Below are positions 18,206-28,646 of a stretch of 64,000 nt of DNA, one piece after another (position 1 is the first letter of the stretch; each line of letters opens with the position of its first letter). The notes beneath the pieces are model-generated. The model was not told the DNA's origin. It worked only from the letters and a program-made list of their open reading frames with translations, and ran no database searches. The translations under genes were made by a program, and so were the position numbers. This DNA comes from Deinococcales bacterium. Lineage in GTDB: Bacteria > Deinococcota > Deinococci > Deinococcales > JAAFIG01. The stretch spans positions 1-64,000 of the forward strand of contig JANYHH010000112.1 of assembly GCA_025359505.1 (NCBI GenBank). The letters are read 5' to 3'.

Positions 18206-18466
18206 ATGAAAGCCAGCATTTACCTTCCCAAAGAACTCGAGATTCTCGTCAAAAACTACCTTGCTGACCATCCCGAGATGACGCTCTCGAGCCTCGTGCA
18301 AGAAGCCTTGGAGAGCAAACTCAAACCGCGTCGCAATCGCATCCTCGAGCTGGCGGGCTTTGTGTCGTTCAATGGGGTGGACAGACGCACGCCACAGGAA
18401 AAAGCTGATGACTTGCGCGAACGTCCCGAGGACGAAATCGTCAAACGCGGCTTAGACCGCAGGTGA
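18206..18466 (+). CDS. RHH-type antitoxin (VapB-like)
   Basis: MKASIYLPKELEILVKNYLADHPEMTLSSLVQEALESKL; 4-nt overlap with PIN toxin. Confidence 0.75.
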   Translation: MKASIYLPKELEILVKNYLADHPEMTLSSLVQEALESKLKPRRNRILELAGFVSFNGVDRRTPQEKADDLRERPEDEIVKRGLDRR

Positions 18467-18876
18467 TGCTTAAACGCATCGTGTTAGACACTGGCGTGCT
18501 GCTGGCACTCTTCAATGACCGTGATCTGGATCACGCGGCGGCGAAGCGTGGCTTTTCAACGCTCGAGTCATTCAACACGCGCTTGATCGCGCCTTCGAGC
18601 ATCGTCCTCGAGACCGCTAAGCGGCTGCTGTTCGATGTGAGTGCCACTGCGATGCAAACCGCTACCTCCGCGATGCTCGAGACTTTGGAAGTGCTGGACA
18701 CCACGCCACAAACTATTTCTTCCGCCCTCGAGTTGATCCACAGCATGGGTAAGTGGGGCGCGACGCTCGAGGACGCCATGGTCATCAACACCGCTCTGGC
18801 GCTGGGTGCGCCCGTGTGGACGTTCAACTACCGCGATTTTGGCACGATTCAAAACCTTGAGTTCTGGACGCCGTGA
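18463..18876 (+). CDS. PIN-domain ribonuclease toxin (VapC-like)
   Basis: IVLDTGVLLALFNDRDLDHAAA...SIVLETAKRLL...LEDAMVINTALALGAPVWTFNYRDF. Confidence 0.85.
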   Translation: MMLKRIVLDTGVLLALFNDRDLDHAAAKRGFSTLESFNTRLIAPSSIVLETAKRLLFDVSATAMQTATSAMLETLEVLDTTPQTISSALELIHSMGKWGATLEDAMVINTALALGAPVWTFNYRDFGTIQNLEFWTP

Positions 18877-18877
18877 A

Positions 18878-19411
18878 TCAGCCCAGCCGACCCTCGATCG
18901 CCGTGCGGTGATGCGCGACGTGATAGACCGTGAACAGCAGGAACTCGCGCAAAGAAAGCATGCCCATCGCCGGGTGACGACCCTCAAACGCGTCCAGTTC
19001 CTCATCCGCGTACCTCGCCAATGCCGCCTCGAGCGCCCTGCCGCTTTGTAGCCACTCGCTCAGAAATAAGCCCCGCGTCGCCTCGAGCGCGTCCAATCCA
19101 GCGTATTCCGGTGGTGGGAATGGATTGCTGGTCAGCGATGTGGTTCGTAGCGCCTCGCGGTACGCGGCTGCGACTTCATCGTATGACTTGGAGACGGCGG
19201 GCGTTCCCAGCGGCTTGAACTTGCGAGCCTCGAGCGTGCCCGCGATCAGCTTCTCTGGAGCCATCAGGTGCTGCGCGTGCTGCAACGGCGACCACGTGCC
19301 TTGCAGCGGGTGCATAAATGTCGCCAGCGGCAGGGCTTGCAGGTACGCCGCGAAATCCGTGTGCGATTCAAGAATAGCGGCGCGAAGCTCAGGCAGGCTG
19401 TACGGGTTCAC
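18878..19411 (-). CDS. DinB superfamily protein
   Basis: TWSPLQHAQHLMAPEKL...LREFLLFTVYHVAHHRTAIEGRLG. Confidence 0.85.
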   Translation of the reverse strand: MNPYSLPELRAAILESHTDFAAYLQALPLATFMHPLQGTWSPLQHAQHLMAPEKLIAGTLEARKFKPLGTPAVSKSYDEVAAAYREALRTTSLTSNPFPPPEYAGLDALEATRGLFLSEWLQSGRALEAALARYADEELDAFEGRHPAMGMLSLREFLLFTVYHVAHHRTAIEGRLG

Positions 19412-19471
19412 GCATCACACAATACTCGAGATGCAGAGGTTGAAGATGCAGGGTGCTCGAGATGTTGACAT

Positions 19472-19502
19472 GAAAAACCTCCGCGTTTTCGGCGGAGGGT
19501 TC
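19472..19502 (-). terminator. terminator between 19411 and 19519 genes
   Basis: aaaaacctccgcgttttcggcggaggg. Confidence 0.6.
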
Positions 19503-19518
19503 ACTGGTTTTTGAAGCT

Positions 19519-20142
19519 TTAATTCAAATCGTTTGAGTCGTAGGTCACGTTGTCGAACGTCTGCACACCATCGGTGGTGCTGCTGACCGAACCGTTGATG
19601 GTGATCGTTGCCTTGACGACGGGTTTGGCTTGCGTTCCCGTGTTTTGAGCAACAAGCTTGATTGAGAAGTTGGTGTACGCGAACGTCTCGGTGCTCGAGC
19701 CAGTCGTGATTGTCGCGCCGCCATTGATCCCGAGTGTGAATGTGAAATTTGACGTATCAAAATCGCCGCTGCCCGTGAAGGTCATGGACAGCCCAGCATC
19801 TGGTGTTTTGATTGTCGTGCCGCTCGAGGTGCAACCTGTGCCGGGAGCTTTCAAAACGAGGGCGAGGCTGGTGGCGCTGCTGGTCACGGTAATCGTGCCG
19901 CCGCTGCCACTGCTGCACGTCAACGCAACGGTTTCTGGACCCGCCTGTAAACGCGGTTTGTTGGACAACAGGCTACCGACCGAGCCGAAGATTGACGGCC
20001 CGAGCGCTGAGATGGCCCTGAACGATGCGCTGGCTGATTTCTTCTGAGACGCTGAATTGCCACCGCCCGTACCACCGCCCGTACCACCGCACGAAACCAT
20101 CACCAGTGCCAACGCCGCGACCAACATCATTTTCAAGTTCAT
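19519..20142 (-). CDS. exported lipoprotein, hypothetical
   Basis: MNLKMMLVAALALVMVSCGGTGGGTGGG lipobox. Confidence 0.7.
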   Translation of the reverse strand: MNLKMMLVAALALVMVSCGGTGGGTGGGNSASQKKSASASFRAISALGPSIFGSVGSLLSNKPRLQAGPETVALTCSSGSGGTITVTSSATSLALVLKAPGTGCTSSGTTIKTPDAGLSMTFTGSGDFDTSNFTFTLGINGGATITTGSSTETFAYTNFSIKLVAQNTGTQAKPVVKATITINGSVSSTTDGVQTFDNVTYDSNDLN

Positions 20143-20376
20143 AAGTTAACCTCCAACCGCCTCGAGCGATTGCCAAAAGTATAGCCACAACTTAAATGTG
20201 AGGTGTAATAATGGCGTGTTCAACCTGATCTGCACGCAATACTTCTGTTACATAAATTAAGCGCTGCTCGAGGCAGTGCCACCGATCCGATGATGTGAAC
20301 CTGAGGCGTTGAGCGACGATCTGTCATGGCTTTGTGACTTACCATCGCCTGACGAAGCCTCGGTACGGTCACGCCC

Positions 20377-21252
20377 ATGTCCGTTTCGCTGCGCCGCTTG
20401 GGTCAGGCATTGCCGTACTTGCTGCCCGCGCTTGTCGTCTTCGGGCTGTTCACGTATTACCCACTCTGGAACGTGATTTACATGAGCTTCACCGATGCCG
20501 ATTTCCTGCGAGCGCCGAACTGGGTTGGCTTAGACAACTACACCAAGATGTTCAATGCTCAAGAGTTCTGGGCCAGCCTGACCATCACCACGATTTTCGC
20601 CGTTGGCGTGACCGCGCTCGAGGTCGTGCTGGGCATGATGCTGGGCTTTTTGATGAACGCAAAGACTCGAGTCACGCCGCTGCTCAGAGCCGCCGTTTTT
20701 GCGCCGGTCGTGATCTCTGTGTCAGCCACCGCGATTCTGTGGCTGTTTTTCCTCAACACGCAGGCGGGGCCCGTCAACCGCGCCCTAGCGCTGTTTGGCA
20801 TCCCGCCGATTGGTTGGTTCACCGATCCGAAAATCGCGCTGCTCGGTGTAATCGTCGTCGCGGTCTGGAAAGGTGTGGGGCTGCCCGCCGTGTTGTACCT
20901 GTCGGGCTTGCAGGGGATATCGCGTGAACTCGAGGAGGCGGCGATTGTCGACGGCGCGAACCGTTGGCAGGTCGCCAGTCGCATCACGATTCCACTGCTG
21001 GCTCCGACGACGATGGTGGTGTTTTTCATCAGTCTGGTCGGCACGTTCCAGAGTTACGGGCTGGTGCTGCTGCTGACTCGGGGCGGCCCGGTCGGCTCGA
21101 CCGAGTTGCTTGGTTATTACATTTTTGAAAACGCCTTCCAGTTTTTCCAGATGGGTTACGCCAGCGCGTTGTCGGTCGCGCTGTTCGTGTTGCTGGCGCT
21201 GCTGGCTTGGATGCAGTTCAAGGTTTCCGAAAGGCGGGTGCATTACCAGTGA
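20377..21252 (+). CDS. carbohydrate ABC transporter permease
   Basis: MalF-type; GLQGISRELEEAAIVDGANRWQVASRITIPLLAPT EAA motif. Confidence 0.93.
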   Translation: MSVSLRRLGQALPYLLPALVVFGLFTYYPLWNVIYMSFTDADFLRAPNWVGLDNYTKMFNAQEFWASLTITTIFAVGVTALEVVLGMMLGFLMNAKTRVTPLLRAAVFAPVVISVSATAILWLFFLNTQAGPVNRALALFGIPPIGWFTDPKIALLGVIVVAVWKGVGLPAVLYLSGLQGISRELEEAAIVDGANRWQVASRITIPLLAPTTMVVFFISLVGTFQSYGLVLLLTRGGPVGSTELLGYYIFENAFQFFQMGYASALSVALFVLLALLAWMQFKVSERRVHYQ

Positions 21253-22136
21253 CGGCCAGTGACAAGTCAGCCAGTGACAAGTACCGCGAGCGCCACCAAT
21301 CCAAGCCGTACTCGAGACGCCGCGCCGCCGCTCGAGCTGCGTGGTTGCAGGGGAGCTTGAGTCTGTTGGTGTCGTTATTTTTCGTGCTGCCGCTGCTGTT
21401 CATGCTGCTCGGCGCGTTCAAGCAGCAGCGCGAGGTCTTCTTGGGGTCGTTCATCCCAGAGCAATGGGTCTGGGGCAATTTTCTCGAGGCGTGGAACGGC
21501 GCACCGTTCGGGCGCTACTTCTTCAACTCGCTGCTCGTGTCGATTATCGTGACCGTCAGCGTCGTGCTGACCTCGAGCCTCGCCGCGTTCGCGTTCTCAC
21601 GGATGCAGTTTTTTGGGAAAGGCTTGCTGTTCATCCTCGCGCTCGGGCCGCTGATGATCCCCGGCGATGTGCTGCTGATCCCCAATTTCATCACGATCCG
21701 CCAGTTTGGGTGGCAGAACTCCTACCCAGCGCTGATCGTGCCGTTTCTAGCCAGTGCTTTCGGAATTTTCTTGCTGCGCCAAGCGTTTCTGAAAACCTCG
21801 CAGGAACTCGAGGATGCCAGCCGCATCGACGGCGCGACGCCGCTGCAATTTTTGTTCCGAATTTTGATGCCCGTGAATGCCCCGGCATTATCCGCGCTGT
21901 CGGTGCTGACGTTTCTAGGCATCTGGAACGCACTGGTCTGGCCGTACATCGCCATCAGCAAAGACGAGTTTCGCACCGTGCAAGTCGGACTTGCCAGCTT
22001 CACCAATCTCGAGGGCAGCAATGTCCCCGTCGTATTGGCGGCCACGACACTGGTGATTTTGCCAGTGATGGTCGTCTACATCTTCGCGCAGAAGTGGTTC
22101 ATCGACAGCGCCGCCTCGAGCGGTCTCAAAGGCTAA
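21249..22136 (+). CDS. carbohydrate ABC transporter permease
   Basis: MalG-type; SQELEDASRIDGATPLQFLFRILMPVNAPALSAL; GTGA overlap. Confidence 0.92.
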   Translation: MTASDKSASDKYRERHQSKPYSRRRAAARAAWLQGSLSLLVSLFFVLPLLFMLLGAFKQQREVFLGSFIPEQWVWGNFLEAWNGAPFGRYFFNSLLVSIIVTVSVVLTSSLAAFAFSRMQFFGKGLLFILALGPLMIPGDVLLIPNFITIRQFGWQNSYPALIVPFLASAFGIFLLRQAFLKTSQELEDASRIDGATPLQFLFRILMPVNAPALSALSVLTFLGIWNALVWPYIAISKDEFRTVQVGLASFTNLEGSNVPVVLAATTLVILPVMVVYIFAQKWFIDSAASSGLKG

Positions 22137-22174
22137 AAGGTACGGCTCGAGACGACCTCGAGCAAAGGAGAGTT

Positions 22175-23407
22175 ATGAAAAAGCGATTTGCGATATTGGC
22201 AGCGGCGTTCGGTTTTGGGGGAGTTTTGCTGGGTGCAGCCCAAGGGCAAGCCAAGCGCACCGAAGTGACGTTTTTGTATGGCTTGGGCGGCGAGTTGGGC
22301 AAAGCGATTGAAGTGATGATTAAGGGTTTCAACGAATCCCAATCCGACGTGACCGTCAAGGGTGAATTCAGCGGCAGCAACTACGAAGGCGTCGTCACCA
22401 AAGCCCTCGCGGGGATTGCGGCCGGAGCGCCCGCCGCCGACATCCTGCAACTCGAGGTTTCGTACTGGCCGCGCCTGGCGCAGGCCGGGGCGCTCGAGGA
22501 ACTGTCCAAGTTTGACGGCTTCAAAACGACGTTCGACAACTTCTGGCCCGTCTTCAAGCGCCAAGCCGACCCCGATGGCAACGGCAAAGTCTTCGCGATG
22601 CCGTGGAATAACTCCAACCCCGTGACGTACTACAACCCAGACTTGCTGGCCAAAGCGGGCGTCAAAGAAGCCGACCTGCGTACTTACACCGGGATGCGCG
22701 AAGCCGCCAAGAAGATCAAAGCCGCGACCGGCCTGCCGGCCGTGGCGATTGAGAGCTTCCCGTGGGTGCTCGAGGGCGCGATTGCCAGCAACGGTGGCGA
22801 GATCGTCAAAAACAACCGTCTGAACATGGACAGCCCCGAAGTGCTCGAGGTCGTCAACACTTGGGCGGGCTTCTTCCGCGACGGTACGGCCGTGGTCAGC
22901 AACGCCAACAGCAATCTGGACTTCTGCGCTGGCAAGTTTGCGATTCGTTTCAGCAGCGTCGCCAGCCGCCCGAATATTAAAAACAACTGCAAATTTGCCT
23001 TCAAAGTCGCGCCGCTCCCGTACTTCAAAAAGCCATCCGTGCCCGTTGGCGGCGCGACGCTGGCCATTTCCAAAATCAGCCCCGACAAGCAAAAAGCCGC
23101 GTGGCAGTTCATCAAGTGGTTGACGCAACCAGAGCAGCAGTTCACCTTCATCAAAATGAGCAATTACGTGCCAATCACTCGCCCGACCAGCGAGCTAAAA
23201 GCCTTCAAGGACTACATCGCCAGTGAGCAAGGTTTGGACATGGGCGTGCGCCAGTTGCCCTTCGCCCGCCCGCGCCCCAGCACCGGCGCGTACTTCCAAG
23301 TCACGACCGAGATCGTCAAGAGCTTGGAGAGCATTTACCTCAACAACACGCCCGTCGAAAGCACGCTCAAAGACCTCGTGACGCGCACCGCACCGCTGTT
23401 TAAGTAA
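22175..23407 (+). CDS. ABC transporter extracellular solute-binding protein
   Basis: MKKRFAILAAAFGFGGVLLGAAQGQAKRTEVTFLYGLGGELGKAIEVMIKGFNESQ; aggag RBS. Confidence 0.93.
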   Translation: MKKRFAILAAAFGFGGVLLGAAQGQAKRTEVTFLYGLGGELGKAIEVMIKGFNESQSDVTVKGEFSGSNYEGVVTKALAGIAAGAPAADILQLEVSYWPRLAQAGALEELSKFDGFKTTFDNFWPVFKRQADPDGNGKVFAMPWNNSNPVTYYNPDLLAKAGVKEADLRTYTGMREAAKKIKAATGLPAVAIESFPWVLEGAIASNGGEIVKNNRLNMDSPEVLEVVNTWAGFFRDGTAVVSNANSNLDFCAGKFAIRFSSVASRPNIKNNCKFAFKVAPLPYFKKPSVPVGGATLAISKISPDKQKAAWQFIKWLTQPEQQFTFIKMSNYVPITRPTSELKAFKDYIASEQGLDMGVRQLPFARPRPSTGAYFQVTTEIVKSLESIYLNNTPVESTLKDLVTRTAPLFK

Positions 23408-23438
23408 ACCGCTCGAGACTCGAGTTTTCAGCTTTACG

Positions 23439-23480
23439 GTACGGGGGCGCAAGCATCACTGTGCGCCCCTCGCCCGTACC
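23439..23480. repeat. GGGGCG-type palindromic repeat
   Basis: ggtacgggggcgcaagcatcactgtgcgcccctcgcccgtacc. Confidence 0.55.
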
Positions 23481-23493
23481 AGACGAGGACATC

Positions 23494-24330
23494 ATGACCC
23501 TACAAACACTCGGCGCAGCTCTCTCCATTCATCAACTCGAGCACAACCGCGACTTTTTACTCGAGCACGGCGGGCGCGATTTGGAAATTCAAGACCCGTG
23601 CCGCGTTGGAATGCTCGAGGAAGACTGGACACCGCTTTTGGCGACCCTAAAAACCAATCTGACGGGTCACACCGCAAGGGTCGGGATTCACGCGCCGTTC
23701 GACGGCTATCACATCGGCTCGTATGACGCTTTCGCTGGCGAGTTCGTCGCCAAGCGCTTCCTGCGTACCCTCGAGTTTATTGAGAGCGTCGCAGATGCGC
23801 TCGGCGGCAGCCGCGCCCCGCACATGGTGCTCCACAGCCCGTTCCTGTTTTTCGGTCATCCGCTGGTCGCGCACAGTGAAGCGACTGGATTGCGCCAGCA
23901 GATCGGTTTCATCCAGCGCACGTTGGAGCCAGTCCTCGAACGGGCGGCGAAGCTCGACTGCACGCTAGTGATCGAGAACATCCGCGACACCAACCCCTAC
24001 GCACTGCTCGAGACGGTGAAATCGTTTGACAGCGATCACGTCCGCATGAGCTTGGACGCGGGTCACGCGCACCTGATGCACCAGTGCGGCGGCCCGAGGG
24101 CGGATCAGTGGGTGCGGCAAGCTGGGGCGCTGCTTGGACACGTGCACATTCAGGACAACGACGGGCAACTGGATCATCACTGGCATCCGGGGCAGGGCGA
24201 CATCAACTGGTGGGCCGTGTTGAAAGAGCTGGGCAGATTAGAGCACAAGCCGCGTTTGATTTTAGAATTGCGCGACCACGACGTGCAAAAATCCATTCAG
24301 TGGTTCATCGCGCACGGTTTAGCCCAGTAA
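23494..24330 (+). CDS. sugar phosphate isomerase/epimerase (TIM barrel, AP_endonuc_2-like)
   Basis: LVIENIRDTNPYALLETVKSFDSDHVRMSLDAGHAHLM...GHVHIQDNDGQLDHHWHPGQGDINW. Confidence 0.85.
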   Translation: MTLQTLGAALSIHQLEHNRDFLLEHGGRDLEIQDPCRVGMLEEDWTPLLATLKTNLTGHTARVGIHAPFDGYHIGSYDAFAGEFVAKRFLRTLEFIESVADALGGSRAPHMVLHSPFLFFGHPLVAHSEATGLRQQIGFIQRTLEPVLERAAKLDCTLVIENIRDTNPYALLETVKSFDSDHVRMSLDAGHAHLMHQCGGPRADQWVRQAGALLGHVHIQDNDGQLDHHWHPGQGDINWWAVLKELGRLEHKPRLILELRDHDVQKSIQWFIAHGLAQ

Positions 24331-24386
24331 AGTTCCAAGCTCGAGCGACGGATGTTTTGCGCCCCTCGCTCGAGCTTTGCTTGTGG

Positions 24387-25019
24387 TCACTCGAGATTTG
24401 CCGATGAACTGCGCTGCCAAGTGGCTGGAACGCACTCTGCGCTGGATTCGCCCTGTGAATACTCAAGGGTATTGTTGTCGCGCCAGCCTGTCACATCGTC
24501 ATACTCCTCGAGCCGCGCCAATTCGGGTAGCGGCAGCTTGCTCGGGTCGCGGAAGTCGTAAAACACGAGTTCATAAGGACAGGCCCAGTAGCAGCCTTCG
24601 ACGGCCAGCACGAATCCGTCTGGCGAGGGGTGTACTTTTGTCCAACAGAATCCAACCCCATCAAATGCCTCAGATGGGAAGAAGCAATTGTTCGCGGCGT
24701 TGTCTAAATCAATAACGTTGTAGCCCTGATAGTCCTCGCCGCACAGCAAATACTCGGAACCATCGAGGTGCTGCACCCAGCAATGCCAGAAGACTCCGTA
24801 ATTGCGAATCACCTCGGCAATTTCAACGCTATCAGCGACTCGAGTGATAACGCCGCGAACGTAACTCCATGTGTTTCCGCCTTTTGACGCTTCTTGAGTC
24901 TCGAGCAAGTAGCGACCACTCGGTGACGTAAACGACTCTCGCGTGTTCTCGAGCCGCACCATTTGCGCGAATTCCTCGAGCGTTTCGCGTCGGCGCTCCG
25001 CGTATCGGCTGGTATCCAT
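24387..25019 (-). CDS. hypothetical protein
   Basis: 210-aa ORF. Confidence 0.65.
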   Translation of the reverse strand: MDTSRYAERRRETLEEFAQMVRLENTRESFTSPSGRYLLETQEASKGGNTWSYVRGVITRVADSVEIAEVIRNYGVFWHCWVQHLDGSEYLLCGEDYQGYNVIDLDNAANNCFFPSEAFDGVGFCWTKVHPSPDGFVLAVEGCYWACPYELVFYDFRDPSKLPLPELARLEEYDDVTGWRDNNTLEYSQGESSAECVPATWQRSSSANLE

Positions 25020-25053
25020 TTTTGCAAGTTACCAAGAAACCGCAGCTCGAGGT

Positions 25054-25938
25054 TTAGATAATGCCTGACCCGTCCCACGCGACAATCGCCTCGGACTCCA
25101 ACACTTCAAATCCCAGCTCGAGGTAATCGGCGCTGTTCGCGTCACTTTCGCCCCAACTCTCGAGCGTGAAACGGGCAGCATCTCGAGCGCTTAGTTCGCG
25201 CAGCGCGTGACCGAGCAGGGCGCAATGCAAGTTCAAGCCCCTCGAGTCCGACCGCACCACGCCGGGCGCGTCGATCCAAGCTGAGGCGTCGCTGAGCGTA
25301 GCGCGGCAGACGCCCGCAACATTGCCCAACTCGTCTCGAGCCAACCAGATCAGCGCTGCATCGTAGTTGCTCAGCCCTGCTGCGACCTGCGCTGGTTGGG
25401 CGCGGTGATGCCCCCACATGTCCTCGTAACACCGCAACCCCGCGATCAGCCCCGTCAGATCGGGCTTGTCTGCGTAGCTCGAGACCGTGAAGCCAGCGGG
25501 CCACGCGACTGACTCGAGACCCGGCGCGGTCGCCTGCAAACGCTGGTACTGCGCGACGGTTTTGAAACCCAGCGGCTCGAGGGCGCTGACTTCCCAGTAC
25601 AGCTCGGAGGCGAAAGTCGCCAGCACCGCGTCCGGTGCTGCCGCTCGAGCGCCGCGCAGCAGAGCGCGGCTGATCTCATGGCGCTCTGGATGCGCGGGCA
25701 CGCCGCCAAACAACTCCAGATGACCCATCGGCATCGGGCGCAGCGCGACCGCGCCGACGATCTCGAGTTGCTTGACCGCGAAGACCAATGCCGTCTCGAA
25801 AGCATTTCCTATTGATGAGCGCAATGATTCGACAAATCCTCGAGCTTGGTCTGGGCTGCACCCCTCGAGCGCGGCGATCACGCCGATCAACGCCTCAGCA
25901 TCTGCGGCACTCTCAAGGTTGCGCGTGGTGATGTTCAT
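25054..25938 (-). CDS. GNAT-like N-acetyltransferase
   Basis: 294 aa, two GNAT-like halves; TAAACT-N6-ATG. Confidence 0.6.
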   Translation of the reverse strand: MNITTRNLESAADAEALIGVIAALEGCSPDQARGFVESLRSSIGNAFETALVFAVKQLEIVGAVALRPMPMGHLELFGGVPAHPERHEISRALLRGARAAAPDAVLATFASELYWEVSALEPLGFKTVAQYQRLQATAPGLESVAWPAGFTVSSYADKPDLTGLIAGLRCYEDMWGHHRAQPAQVAAGLSNYDAALIWLARDELGNVAGVCRATLSDASAWIDAPGVVRSDSRGLNLHCALLGHALRELSARDAARFTLESWGESDANSADYLELGFEVLESEAIVAWDGSGII

Positions 25939-26126
25939 GCGGATAGTTTAGCCAAGTAATGCTCGAGGACAGCATCAGCTCGGCGCTGAACTCGTCATTT
26001 GTCATAGAAGGCTTCGATATGGAACGGCCCGAGTTGCACAAGCCGAGTCTAGTGGGTTCATCGAAGGTATGGCGCGATGCAGCTTTGGGCCGCCCATCAG
26101 CTCGAGAATCGAGTAAGAGGTCATTC

Positions 26127-27167
26127 ATGCAAATTGGTATCGACAGTTTCGCCGCTACTGTTTCCGACCCCGCAACGGGTTTGGCTTTGAGTGCCAGTCA
26201 GCGCCTGAATAATTTAATCGAGGAAATCGTCGTCGCCGACCAGAGCGGTGTGGATGCCTTCGGCGTCGGTGAGCATCACCGCAAGGAGTACTTAGACTCC
26301 GCGCCGACGATGATCCTCGCGGCGGCCGCGTCGCGCACGCAGCATATCCGACTCTCGAGCGCCGTGACGGTGCTGAGCGCCAGTGACCCGGTACGGGTTT
26401 TTCAGGAGTTTGCGACGCTGGATTTAATTTCAAAGGGACGCGCCGAAATCGTTGCCGGGCGCGGTTCGTTCGTCGAAAGCTACCCGCTGTTCGGCTTGAA
26501 ACTCGAGGATTACGACAGTTTATTCACCGAGAAGCTCGAGTTGTTGCTGCAACTGCGCGATGAAACGTTCGTGCATTGGTCGGGCAAGCACCGCGCTGCG
26601 CTGACGGGGCAGGGCGTCTACCCGCGCCCGCTGCAAGCCCAGCTCCCGATCTGGCTCGGGGTCGGCGGCACACCGGAGAGTTTCGCTCGAGCCGGATTGC
26701 TGGGTTTGCCGCTGATGGTGGCGATCATCGGTGGGGATTTCAGGCGTTTCCGCCCGCTGATTGACCTGTACCGCGAGGCGGGTCAGCACGCGGGTCATCG
26801 TGTTGATACCCTCAAAGTCGGCATTCACGCCTTTGGCTTCGTCGGCGACACCGCGCAGCAGGCCGGAGACGATTACTACCCCGGTTACGCACGAATGCTG
26901 AATACGATTGGGCGCGAGCGCGGCTGGTCGCCGCCAAACCGCGCCCAGTTCGACGCGATGACCGCACCCGGCGGGCCGTACTTGATCGGTGATTCGCAAA
27001 GCGTGGCTGACAAAGTGCTGTACGTCAACGAGGTGCTGGGCGGCATCTCGAGGTTGTCGTTCCAGATGACCAACGTCGCGCTGCCGCACGCCAAGATGTT
27101 GCGTGCGGTGGAACTCTTGGGGACGAAAGTCGCGCCGCTGGTGCGCGAGGGCTTGCTGGTGCGCTAA
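26127..27167 (+). CDS. LLM class flavin-dependent oxidoreductase
   Basis: GVDAFGVGEHHRKEYLDSAPTMILAAAASRTQHIRLSSAVTVLSASDPVRVFQEFATLDLISKGRAEIVAGRGSF. Confidence 0.93.
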   Translation: MQIGIDSFAATVSDPATGLALSASQRLNNLIEEIVVADQSGVDAFGVGEHHRKEYLDSAPTMILAAAASRTQHIRLSSAVTVLSASDPVRVFQEFATLDLISKGRAEIVAGRGSFVESYPLFGLKLEDYDSLFTEKLELLLQLRDETFVHWSGKHRAALTGQGVYPRPLQAQLPIWLGVGGTPESFARAGLLGLPLMVAIIGGDFRRFRPLIDLYREAGQHAGHRVDTLKVGIHAFGFVGDTAQQAGDDYYPGYARMLNTIGRERGWSPPNRAQFDAMTAPGGPYLIGDSQSVADKVLYVNEVLGGISRLSFQMTNVALPHAKMLRAVELLGTKVAPLVREGLLVR

Positions 27168-27757
27168 ACGCTGGTTGAGACTCGAGCAACTGGGCTGGAA
27201 ACGATGGCTCTCGGTAACCAGAAACGGTCGAGTCCCCAGTAGCCGGCCGTGCGCCAGGCCAGCACCAGCAACGTCGCAAAGATGAACAGCAGCGGATTGG
27301 TGGAGACCGCGCCCGCGAACAGGTAACTGGCGTTCATGAACCCGCCGAAGAACGCGGCGATGCCGGTGAACAACCCTAGGATCAGCGCCACACCGACGGC
27401 GATCTCGCCGAACGTCACGAGGTAGCTAAACAGCGCCGCGTTGGGCAATGCGACGTGCTGAAAGAACCATGCCGCGTAACCCTGCACGTCTGGATAATCG
27501 CCGGCCGTTTTTTGCAGCGCCCCGTTCAAAAACCCCGTCACGGCCGCGCCCGCTTTCTCGCCGACCCAGACGCCCGCCGGGTTGGTCAGCTTGCCCCAAC
27601 CGGCCGTCAGCCACTCGTAACCGACGTACAGTCGAATCACCGTCCACAGCAGCGCCAGCCGCGTGTCACCGAACAAAAACCTCGAGATAGCCGGCTCCGG
27701 AATCTCCATGTTGGTACGGCGAGCTGCGGGTGTTCCAGCGGCGTTTTGTGCTTTCAT
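27164..27757 (-). CDS. DoxX family membrane protein
   Basis: RLYVGYEWLTAGWGKL...GEIAVGVALILGLFTGIAAFFGGFMNASYLFAG. Confidence 0.85.
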   Translation of the reverse strand: MKAQNAAGTPAARRTNMEIPEPAISRFLFGDTRLALLWTVIRLYVGYEWLTAGWGKLTNPAGVWVGEKAGAAVTGFLNGALQKTAGDYPDVQGYAAWFFQHVALPNAALFSYLVTFGEIAVGVALILGLFTGIAAFFGGFMNASYLFAGAVSTNPLLFIFATLLVLAWRTAGYWGLDRFWLPRAIVSSPVARVSTSV

Positions 27758-27881
27758 GGTGATGCTCCTCGAGCGACCGGCCGCCCGCGATGTCTCGCGG
27801 ACGTGTTGAAGTGAATCAAGGCTCACCTTAGATGCCCAAGCTGAGGTGCAGCCACCCACGCCGCATTTCAGTCGACCACAC

Positions 27882-28646
27882 TCACTCGAGCGGCGCGACG
27901 ATCAGCTTGATTCCTCGCAGCGTCTCGAGGGTATCTGGCGCGGCATTCCAGTCCGTTACAAGGCAGCTTAAGTCTGAGAGCGCCGCGAAACTGGCGAGCG
28001 TCACCCGCCCCAATTTGCTCGAGTCCACGATGCCAATGACTTGCGATGCGGCGCGGATCATCGCACGTTTGGACTGCGCCTCCAAGTCGTTGGGTGTCGT
28101 CAGTCCGTGCGCGACCGACGCGCCAGTCGCGCTCAAGATTGCTTTATCCACGTGGTACGGCTCGAGCGCCCTGACCGTCGCGGGCCCGATCAGCGCTTGG
28201 CTGTGATGACGCACCGAACCACCGAGCAGCAGCAACTCCCAGCTTGTCTCTGATAACTCGAGCGCGATGGGCACGGAGTTGGTGATGACGTGCAGATGCC
28301 GAAAACGTTTCTTCATCGCACGGGCCAGCGCGTGCGTCGTGCTGCCCGCATCCAAAATCAGCGAATCGCCCTCTTCGATCAGCTCAAGGGTGACGCGGGC
28401 TATGGCCTGCTTCTCAGCCTGCTGCAAGTACGCTTTCTCGCGGAAACTCGGGTTGAACAAACTCCTGTGCGCCCAACTCGCGCCGCCGTGCGTGCGGTGC
28501 AGCAAACCCCTCGCCTCCAACTCCGATAAGTCCTTGCGGATCGTCACCAGCGACACGCCGAACTCCAGCGCCAGCCCCTCGACCAAAACCTGCCCTCGAG
28601 CCTCGAGCGTTTCGATGATCTGAGCGCGACGTTGCTGCGTGGTCAT
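27882..28646 (-). CDS. iolR: DeoR/GlpR family regulator, likely iol repressor
   Basis: RRAQIIETLEARGQVLVEGLALEFGVSLVTIRKDLSELEARGLLHRTHGGA; adjacent to iol genes. Confidence 0.8.
   Translation of the reverse strand: MTTQQRRAQIIETLEARGQVLVEGLALEFGVSLVTIRKDLSELEARGLLHRTHGGASWAHRSLFNPSFREKAYLQQAEKQAIARVTLELIEEGDSLILDAGSTTHALARAMKKRFRHLHVITNSVPIALELSETSWELLLLGGSVRHHSQALIGPATVRALEPYHVDKAILSATGASVAHGLTTPNDLEAQSKRAMIRAASQVIGIVDSSKLGRVTLASFAALSDLSCLVTDWNAAPDTLETLRGIKLIVAPLE

Noticed and set aside
20058-20095. ccaccgcccgta tandem as an RNA or iteron
   Set aside because: Encodes the Gly-rich linker (GGTGGGTGGG) right after the lipobox of a lipoprotein; ordinary.
21341-22174. N-terminal 270+ aa of ORF 21341-23407
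   Set aside because: Out-of-frame shadow of the MalG-type permease; real start is ATG 22175 with RBS and signal peptide.
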